From: Deltaproteobacteria bacterium | Lineage (GTDB): Bacteria; Myxococcota; UBA796; SXON01 | Direction of reading: 5' to 3' | Length of the DNA stretch: 11,679 bases | Assembly (NCBI GenBank): GCA_947483545.1 | Contig: CANKNP010000154.1 | Coordinates: forward strand, 1-11,679 | The notes under the pieces: model-generated | Seen by the model: only the letters and a program-made list of their open reading frames with translations | Databases searched by the model: none | What the model was told of the DNA's origin: nothing | Translations under genes and position numbers: made by a program | Part shown: positions 7,248 to 11,679 of the stretch, piece by piece | Numbering within the stretch: position 1 is the first letter of the stretch | Layout: every line of letters starts with the position of its first letter

Positions 7248-8021
7248 TCAGCTGCTCCACGCCCCCCGCACCCCGCCGATGTCCACCACGCGGTTCGTGA
7301 GCCAGGCCCGCGCCCAAGCCACCGATACCGCCGCGGCGCCCATCGCCCCGAAGCCCTCCTCTACGCCGTCCTCGGAGGGGAGGCCTGCGGTCACGATGGC
7401 ATCTCCTCGCTCGCCGGCGACGAGCACGACGAACGCCGCGCCCTCCGAGCACGGCCCGCCAACGACGGCCTCAGCGCCGACGAGCGAGTCCGCTGCTCCT
7501 GCGATCGCGAGGTCCACGCGCCCCTCGGCCACGGCGTGCACCGCCTGGGCCAACGCGATGGCCCCGCCAAGCGCCCCATCGCACCAGTTGCCGTTGTCCC
7601 CGCGCAGGTCGTGCTGCGCGGAGGCGTAGCCCAGCACGTTGTTGGAGAGTCCCTTCACGAGCCACAACGGCGGGATCAGCGGCACGCCCTCGCGCGCAAA
7701 CTTGCCAGGGTCTCCCTGGGCGATCGCCAACGCGCCGGCGAGGTCCTCCGCGTCCCCGGCTTGGGGCGAAGCCCCGACGTACAGGCCGCGTCGCTCGGGA
7801 GGTACAACCTGCCACTCTGGCGCGCCGGCGAGCGCTGAGTTCACCCCGGCCACGCCCAACTGCACCGCCCGGGTCATGGTCTTCAGGTGCTTCTTCGGCA
7901 CCCCAAACGCGATGGGGTCAAAGCCGGGCACGCTGCCCGGCTCGGCAGGACCGAGGCCGAAGATCCCGATGCCGGCGGGGCAGAACAGGGACGCGGAGAC
8001 GATTCGTACGTGGCGGGGCAT
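7248..8021 (-). CDS. Second KS-like protein without catalytic Cys, 257 aa
   Basis: Paralogue of the 255-aa protein at the other end of this operon. It begins MPRHVRIVSASLFCPAGIG, a KS-type first strand. The segment around residues 120-168 (NNVLGYASAQHDLRGDNGN, then LAIAGAADSL) aligns with the sister protein (NMVLAHVSIQHGLRGENGT, then FALAGAAFSA). At the nucleophile position it has Ala150, the same replacement as Ala168 in the sister. A nearby Cys147 is offset by three residues and is not the canonical site. The C-terminal half of a KS with its two His is absent. Expected role: non-catalytic partner or chain-length/priming factor for a KS, perhaps the one at 9306-10473; this is inference. ATG at 8021 precedes the conserved first strand; the ribosome site is weak. 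An in-frame extension to 8108 reads into the repeat region and is rejected. Confidence 0.78.
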   Translation of the reverse strand: MPRHVRIVSASLFCPAGIGIFGLGPAEPGSVPGFDPIAFGVPKKHLKTMTRAVQLGVAGVNSALAGAPEWQVVPPERRGLYVGASPQAGDAEDLAGALAIAQGDPGKFAREGVPLIPPLWLVKGLSNNVLGYASAQHDLRGDNGNWCDGALGGAIALAQAVHAVAEGRVDLAIAGAADSLVGAEAVVGGPCSEGAAFVVLVAGERGDAIVTAGLPSEDGVEEGFGAMGAAAVSVAWARAWLTNRVVDIGGVRGAWSS

Positions 8022-8048
8022 GGGTTCACGGTCTAACCTCCGAACGGG

Positions 8049-8071
8049 CGACGCTGGGGGCGAACACTTCG
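8049..8071 (-). repeat. Inverted 23-bp copy of the 52-bp repeat core
   Basis: The reverse complement of these 23 bases is identical to 8355-8377, the first 23 bases of tandem unit 1. With the direct copies at 8355-8582 it forms an inverted pair around about 280 bases. It lies just upstream of the KS-like gene starting at 8021. Confidence 0.8.
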
Positions 8072-8257
8072 CGGGTGATCGCCACTGGGGGCAACGACGA
8101 CTGGCCACTGCGCAACGAGCACCAGCTGGCGAGCCAGCGCAGCCAACTCGGTGCTTGCGCCTGGAGGATTCTCAACTTGGCGGGACCCCCGGCGCGGGGG
8201 CGCGGCGCTCCATCTGCCGGAGGGGCGGCGCGGTCTGGCGGCCTGGCACAACGGACC

Positions 8258-8346
8258 GGACAGAGGTGGGTACCCTCAACTGAGGGTGGGTACCTGTGTC
8301 CGGACAGAGGTGGGTACCCTCAACTCGAGGGTGGGTACCTGTGTCC
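8258..8346. repeat. Two tandem 44/45-bp dyad units carrying GGTGGGTACC
   Basis: Unit 1 is 8258-8301 and unit 2 is 8302-8346, differing by one inserted C. Each begins GGACAGAGG, ends TGTGTCC and is an imperfect palindrome. The 10-mer GGTGGGTACC occurs four times in direct orientation (8265, 8285, 8309 and 8330), spaced 20, 24 and 21 bases. The block is bounded by perfect inverted repeats GGACCGGACA (8253-8262) and TGTCCGGTCC (8342-8351). About two helical turns between copies suggests stacked protein-binding sites, such as a transposase end or an operator array. Confidence 0.75.
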
Positions 8347-8354
8347 GGTCCCGA

Positions 8355-8582
8355 CGAAGTGTTCGCCCCCAGCGTCGTCTTCGGCCTCGGTGGCGTTCAC
8401 CACCCCCGAAGTGTTCGCCGCTGGCGTCGTCTTCGGCCTCGGTGGCGTTCACCACCCCCGAAGTGTTCGCCCCCAGCGTCGTCTTCAGCCTCGGTGGCGT
8501 TCACCACCCCCGAAGCGTTCGCCCCCAGCGTCGTCTTCGGCCTCGGTGGCGTTCACCACCCCCGAAGCGTTCGCCGCTGGCG
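8355..8582. repeat. 52-bp tandem repeat, about 4.4 copies, each able to form a hairpin
   Basis: Units start at 8355, 8407, 8459, 8511 and 8563 (partial) with an exact 52-base period. They are nearly identical. The core after GTTCGCC or CGTTCGCC is CCCAGCG in units 1, 3 and 4 but GCTGGCG in units 2 and 5. Across each unit boundary CTTCGG pairs with CCGAAG and GGTGG with CCACC (for example 8379-8411), giving a repeated stem-loop. Unit 3 has one stem mismatch (CTTCAG). The period is not a multiple of three, so the array is unlikely to be coding. Confidence 0.88.
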
Positions 8583-8585
8583 ACA

Positions 8586-8608
8586 TGTACGGCACACATG
8601 TCCGTACA
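8586..8608. promoter_or_regulatory. Candidate operator of the toxin-antitoxin pair
   Basis: TGTACGG (8586-8592) and CCGTACA (8602-8608) are perfect 7-bp inverted repeats with a 9-base centre. ACATGT occurs twice in the same stretch (8583-8588 and 8596-8601). The site ends 10 bases before the antitoxin ATG at 8619, where ribbon-helix-helix antitoxins commonly bind to repress their own operon. Inference from position and symmetry. Confidence 0.55.
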
Positions 8609-8618
8609 ACGAGCCGCA

Positions 8619-8864
8619 ATGTCTACCGCGCGCATCGAACTCCGGATCAAGCCGGACGCCAAGGCCCTCATCCAACGAGCTGCCGCACTCTCGCACGTCT
8701 CGCTGACCGACTTCATCACGGACATGGCTCTCGCCCGTGCCCGAGAGCTCGTGAACGGGGTGGCGTCTCCCCCGTTGCGCCAGCCGCGTCCGATCGGCGG
8801 CTGGTCCTTCGAGCTGCCGGAGGGCTGGGACGCGTCGCTCGACGACATGGCTGAGTACCGATGA
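8619..8864 (+). CDS. DUF1778-type (TacA-like) ribbon-helix-helix antitoxin, 81 aa
   Basis: Antitoxin expected to bind and silence the toxin encoded by the next gene and to repress the pair's promoter. Residues 3-45 (ARIELRIKPDAKALIQ, then AAALSHVSLTDFITDMAL) match the DUF1778 pattern: a short DNA-binding strand followed by two helices. The C-terminus, LPEGWDASLDDMAEYR (about 66-81), resembles the acidic tail (a D-LDDF-EYM-like ending) of antitoxins that partner PIN toxins of the Sll0205-like type. The gene thus looks like a DUF1778 DNA-binding head on a VapB/Phd-type toxin-binding tail. ATG 8619 is preferred; ATG 8598 is also in frame (seven extra residues) but falls inside the candidate operator. 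Neither has a strong ribosome site. Its TGA overlaps the toxin ATG (ATGA, 8861-8864). DUF1778 proteins normally pair with GNAT acetyltransferase toxins, so the pairing is unusual. Confidence 0.85.
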   Translation: MSTARIELRIKPDAKALIQRAAALSHVSLTDFITDMALARARELVNGVASPPLRQPRPIGGWSFELPEGWDASLDDMAEYR

Positions 8865-9265
8865 GGTTTCTGATCGACACCCACATCCTGCTCTGGGCCG
8901 CGCTGGACAGTCCTCGCCTGCGCGGCTCTGCGCGCCAGGACTTCGAGAACCCGGAGAACTCGCTCGTGGTCAGCGTCACGACGATGTGGGACATCGGCAT
9001 CAAGTATTCCATCGGCAAGCTGCCCTTGCCCGTGGCGCCCCGGGACTTCTTCGCGCGCGAGATCGCCACCCGGCGCTACGAGGTCATAGACGTCCAGCGT
9101 CCCCATGCCGAGTGGCAGGCCGAGCTTCCGTTCCCGGCAGACGGACACCGCGATCCCTTCGATCGGCTGCTCGTCAGCCAGGCCATCGTCGAGGGGATCC
9201 CCCTGCTCTCCGGCGACGGTCGCCTCCACGCCTACACAACGTGGGGCCTGGTGCTGCGCCGATGA
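8861..9265 (+). CDS. vapC: PIN-domain ribonuclease toxin (VapC, Sll0205-like), 134 aa
   Basis: Type II toxin, a Mg2+-dependent RNase expected to cut tRNA or rRNA when free of antitoxin. It starts MRFLIDTHILLWAALDSPRL, with the first acidic residue at Asp6. MWDIGIKYSIGKLPLP (about 42-57) is the usual WEIAIK-SLGKL block of this subfamily, but Asp44 replaces the common Glu. GHRDPFDRLLVSQA (about 95-108) carries Asp98 and Asp101, and LSGDGRL (116-122) carries Asp119. The acidic site is thus complete with one conservative change. Length is normal for the family. It overlaps the antitoxin gene by four bases, so expression is coupled. It is convergent with the ketoacyl synthase on the other strand, 40 bases apart. 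Confidence 0.93.
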   Translation: MRFLIDTHILLWAALDSPRLRGSARQDFENPENSLVVSVTTMWDIGIKYSIGKLPLPVAPRDFFAREIATRRYEVIDVQRPHAEWQAELPFPADGHRDPFDRLLVSQAIVEGIPLLSGDGRLHAYTTWGLVLRR

Positions 9266-9305
9266 ACGTTCCGCCTTCGCGCCCTTGTTGGTTCGACCCG
9301 CGCCC

Positions 9306-10473
9306 CTACGGCGCCTCCACGATCAACGCGCAGTTCTGCCCGCCAAAGCCGAAGGAGTTGGAGAGGATGTATCGGGCCTGGTGGGCCAGCGGCTCCCGGA
9401 GGACGTGGGCGCGCAGCTCCAAGTCCACCTCGACGAGCCCTGGGGTGCCTGGCAGCACCCCAGACGGGAAAATACCAAGGCACAACGCGAGCTCTACCGC
9501 GCCAGCCGCCGCGATGGTGTGCCCGACGGCGCCCTTGAAGGAGCTGACCGGTACCCCGCCCAGGACCCGGTAGATCGCGAGGCACTCGGCGTGATCGCCT
9601 ACCGGCGTGCCTGTACCGTGCGCGTTGACGTAGTCGATGTCCGCGGGCTCCAGGTTCGCCTCCTTGAGCGCCCGCCGCATCGCCAGCTCCGCGCCGTCCC
9701 CCGTCGGGTGCGGGTGCGTGACGTTGTACGCATCCACGCTCGTGCCACCCCCTACGATGTAGCCCAGCACGTGATCGTCGCTGGAGACGTCTGCCTCGCG
9801 CTGGAGCCGGAAGATCGCGGCGCCCTCGCCGATGAGGAAGCCATCCCGGTGGCGGTCGAACGGCCGGCCCGCGGTGGGGGAGAGGGCGCCGAGCACTACG
9901 AAGGAGAGGTAGCCGATGGGGTGGAGCATCGAGTCGTGGCCGCCGGCGTAGGCGACATCCACGTCGCCGCGGTGAACGGCGCGGGCGGCCTGCAGGATGG
10001 ACTGGGCGGAGGCGGCGCAGGCCGAGAAGCTGGTCTCCTGGACGGTCGCGCCAATGGCGTCGCCCAGTACCTGGGTGACCCGCTCAGGCTGATGGCGACG
10101 AGGGGAGGGGCGGCCGGGGGCGAGGTCGCGGGCGATGGCCTCGCGGTCGAACTCGGCGCCGCCGATGCGGATGTGCGGGTACAGGTCGATCGCCAGCTCC
10201 GCGGGGGTCAAGCTGGAGAGCCCGGTGCCGAGGTAAAGACCGACGCGGGCGCTGGGGGGGGGCGGGGGGCAACGCACCGGCCAAGGCGGCGGCGGCGAGG
10301 CTCCCCTTGCGGTCGTCGGGGAACCGCGGATCGTCTGGCACGGCGGCGCGCGCGACCCCGGGGATGCCGAGGATCAACCCGTCGAGATCGGGCGTGGCCA
10401 GGCAGCGGGTGGGGGGGGTGAGGGCATCGCCGGCGGCGCAGCGGACGGCGGCGGCGGTGATGGCGATGCGCAC
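9306..10473 (-). CDS. Beta-ketoacyl-ACP synthase broken by a frameshift at a G9 tract
   Basis: A second full-size condensing enzyme. The N-terminal part reads from GTG 10473 (MRIAITAAAVRC, then DRKGSLAAAALAGALPP) to the G-rich tract at 10254-10269. The remainder (SARVGLYLGTGLSS onward, to stop 9306) is in another frame. Removing one base from the tract joins both parts into about 388 aa, normal for a KS. In composite numbering the triad is complete: Cys152 in SFSACAAS, His285 in NAHGTGT, and His318 in KGAVGHT. The C-terminal SNSFGFGGQN is present. A GTG at 10277 could start the second part alone (323 aa), but this would lack the first KS strand. The coding is otherwise undamaged, so a sequencing or assembly error, a recent mutation or poly-G phase variation all remain possible. 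It is transcribed toward the KS-like operon at 8021, from which it is separated by the toxin-antitoxin island, and is divergent from the SulP gene. Confidence 0.85.
10254..10269. repeat. Poly-G tract (G9-C-G6) at the frameshift point
   Basis: Nine G (10254-10262), one C, then six G (10264-10269) on the plus strand, read as C6-G-C9 within the synthase gene. The downstream frame is restored if the tract is one base shorter, for example G8. A further G8 run (10411-10418) lies in the same gene without disturbing the frame. Such tracts are prone to replication slippage and to sequencing error. Confidence 0.75.
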
Positions 10474-10664
10474 GGGGGCGGGAGGTATCCCGCCGCGCCG
10501 GGGTGCAGCGGCGGTTCACGGCCAAGGTGGGCGGCGCGGGAAGCCGACCGAAGCCGCCCATCTCCCGAACGACGTCTGCATCCGCTCTGCACCGCAATTC
10601 GGTCCCCTGCCGCAGATGCGCGGATTAGCCCTGCGCCCCTGCCGTTGTCGGCCTGGAGTCCCTG
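10474..10664. promoter_or_regulatory. Divergent promoter region, ketoacyl synthase / SulP permease
   Basis: These 191 bases separate two divergently transcribed genes and should carry both promoters. I cannot name -35/-10 elements. A 7-bp inverted repeat with a 4-base loop, GGCGGGA (10477-10483) and TCCCGCC (10488-10494), lies directly before the synthase GTG. In mRNA it could cover the ribosome-entry region. Confidence 0.4.
10655..10658 (+). promoter_or_regulatory. Ribosome binding site deciding the SulP TTG start
   Basis: GGAG six bases before TTG 10665. The first ATG (10692) has no such site. Confidence 0.6.
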
Positions 10665-11679
10665 TTGTCTGCCGCTTCCCCCGCCCTCGAAATGCTGTAC
10701 CGGCGTGTTCCGGCCCTGGACACGCTTCGGACCTACAGCCTCGCAGACGCGCGGGGTGATCTGGTCGGGGGGCTCTCGGTCGCCGCGGTCGCGGTACCTC
10801 AGGCCATGGCGTACGCGATGATCGCGGGCCTGCCTGCACAGTACGGCCTTTACACCGCGATCGTGATGACCGCGGTGGGGGCGGTGTTCGACTCCAGCAG
10901 GCGGCTGATCAACGGCCCGACGAACGCGATCTCCATCGCGCTGCTGTCCGCGATCGGCGGGATTGAAGGCCAGGATCAGAAGATCCAGGCTGCAGCGTTC
11001 CTCGCGGCGATGATCGGCAGCATCCAGCTCCTGATGAGCTTCGCCCGAATGGGCGACCTGACGCGGTACATCTCCCACTCCGTGATTGTCGGGTTCACGG
11101 CGGGCGCGAGCCTGTTGCTTGTATTGGATCAGACAAAGAACCTGCTTGGGCAGAAGGCCGTCGGAGATGTGCACGACCACTTCCTCCTTCGCGTATGGCG
11201 CTCGCTGACACAGGGGGGCGACGTTCACCTGCCGACGTTGCTCACCGGCCTGGCGGCGATCGGGCTCATCCTGGCTTTCCGCTGGCTCAAGGCAAAAACC
11301 CGTACGCCGCTGTTCCCTGAGTTCCTGGTTGTCGTGATCGTGATGGCGCTCGTCACCCAGCACTTTGGGCTCGACAAGCTGGGTGTGCGCGTGGTGGGCG
11401 AGATCCCGGTCGGGCTCCCCTCCCTGCGCGCGTTGCACTTTGATGCGGCGCTGATGCGGGAGCTTGCTCCCAGCGCGCTCGCTATCGGAGTGCTTGGGCT
11501 CTTGGAGGCCATCGCGATGTCGAAGGCCATCGCGGCCGTGACCCGAGACAAGCTGGATCCGAACCAACAGTGCTTCTCCGAGGGGTTCGCCAACCTGATC
11601 GGCAGCTTGTTCGGTTGTATGCCCGGATCCGGCTCGCTGACTCGCTCGGCGATCAACTTGCAGGCGGGCGCGCGCACCC
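10665..11679 (+). CDS. SulP-family inorganic anion permease, C-terminus cut by window edge
   Basis: Inner-membrane transporter of the SulP/SLC26 family, carrying sulfate, bicarbonate or similar anions; the substrate cannot be told. About 338 residues are visible. The N-terminus LDTLRTYSLADARGDLVGG leads into the family hallmark LSVAAVAVPQAMAYAMIAGLP and QYGLYTAIV, then several hydrophobic segments (for example VGFTAGASLLLVL, LTGLAAIGLILAF and EFLVVVIVMALV). The second hallmark, GSLFGCMPGSGSLTRSAIN followed by LQAGART, ends the visible part. The rest of the membrane domain and the usual C-terminal STAS domain would lie outside. I prefer TTG 10665 (GGAG at 10655-10658) over ATG 10692, which has no ribosome site. 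It is transcribed away from the ketoacyl synthase. A link to the lipid/polyketide genes is not evident. Confidence 0.94.
   Translation, partial: MSAASPALEMLYRRVPALDTLRTYSLADARGDLVGGLSVAAVAVPQAMAYAMIAGLPAQYGLYTAIVMTAVGAVFDSSRRLINGPTNAISIALLSAIGGIEGQDQKIQAAAFLAAMIGSIQLLMSFARMGDLTRYISHSVIVGFTAGASLLLVLDQTKNLLGQKAVGDVHDHFLLRVWRSLTQGGDVHLPTLLTGLAAIGLILAFRWLKAKTRTPLFPEFLVVVIVMALVTQHFGLDKLGVRVVGEIPVGLPSLRALHFDAALMRELAPSALAIGVLGLLEAIAMSKAIAAVTRDKLDPNQQCFSEGFANLIGSLFGCMPGSGSLTRSAINLQAGART

Larger units (their letters stand above)
8022..8618. other. 597-base non-coding repeat island
   Basis: No convincing gene is seen. The frames that stay open here translate repeat DNA into low-complexity products. 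From left to right it holds an inverted 23-bp copy of the repeat core (8049-8071), about 180 unassigned bases, two 44/45-bp dyad units (8258-8346), four and a half 52-bp tandem units (8355-8582) and the antitoxin operator (8586-8608). Confidence 0.7.

Noticed and set aside
7201..7452. Longer start for the dehydratase at 7452
   Set aside because: The added residues overlap the upstream KS-like gene out of frame and are low complexity. GTG 7200 has a proper ribosome site.
8355..8582. CRISPR array
   Set aside because: There are no unique spacers: whole 52-bp units repeat end to end, and no cas gene is near.
8151..8618. In-frame extension of the antitoxin upstream through the repeats
   Set aside because: The region is tandem repeat DNA with a 52-base period that does not preserve frame. 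The product is repeated Ser/Pro/Arg and the DUF1778 domain starts at 8619.
9306..10277. Independent 323-aa ketoacyl synthase starting at GTG 10277
   Set aside because: It would begin inside the poly-G tract region and lack the first KS strand, which is present in the other frame just upstream (10473-10270). A frameshifted single gene fits better.
10374..11567. 397-codon minus-strand open frame opposite the SulP gene
   Set aside because: The plus strand carries both SulP signatures in one continuous frame. The minus product is a charged low-complexity shadow.

Overview
The window looks like chromosomal DNA of a high-GC Myxococcota (deltaproteobacterial) organism. The grounds are the very high GC content, a eukaryotic-type Ser/Thr kinase, a MopE-type acidic repeat lipoprotein, and many GTG/TTG starts. 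This is inference from gene content and composition; no marker gene is present.

Layout. (1) Positions 1-1712, minus strand: an unrecognised 178-aa protein followed by a Ser/Thr protein kinase that runs off the left edge. The kinase has no ATG, GTG or TTG ahead of its glycine loop and probably starts at CTG. (2) Positions 1713-2037: a non-coding spacer with a striking 35-bp dyad and a second 9-bp hairpin. (3) Positions 2038-4719, plus strand: an 893-aa putative lipoprotein with tandem DCDD/DxDGDxFG metal-binding modules, a beta-helix-like middle and a beta-rich C-terminus. (4) Positions 4735-8021, minus strand: a tightly packed operon. In transcription order it encodes a 257-aa ketoacyl-synthase-like protein lacking the catalytic Cys, a FabZ-type dehydratase, a full-length beta-ketoacyl-ACP synthase, and a second Cys-less KS-like protein of 255 aa. 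(5) Positions 8022-9305: an island of structured repeats followed by a plus-strand toxin-antitoxin pair, a DUF1778-type ribbon-helix-helix antitoxin with a PIN (VapC-type) toxin. (6) Positions 9306-10473, minus strand: a second full-length ketoacyl synthase whose frame is broken at a G9 homopolymer. (7) Position 10665 to the right edge, plus strand: a SulP-family anion permease.

How they fit. The minus-strand genes from 10473 down to 4735 look like one type II fatty-acid/polyketide-like locus with two active-type KSs, two half-length Cys-less KS partners and a dehydratase. It is interrupted by the repeat/toxin-antitoxin island. The nearest known layout I can name is the aryl-polyene type (KS, short chain-length-factor-like protein ApeC, hotdog dehydratase). 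No acyl carrier protein, ketoreductase or acyltransferase is visible here, so the product is unknown. The most unusual items are the paired Cys-less KS-like proteins, the poly-G frameshift, the antitoxin/toxin pairing and the repeat island.
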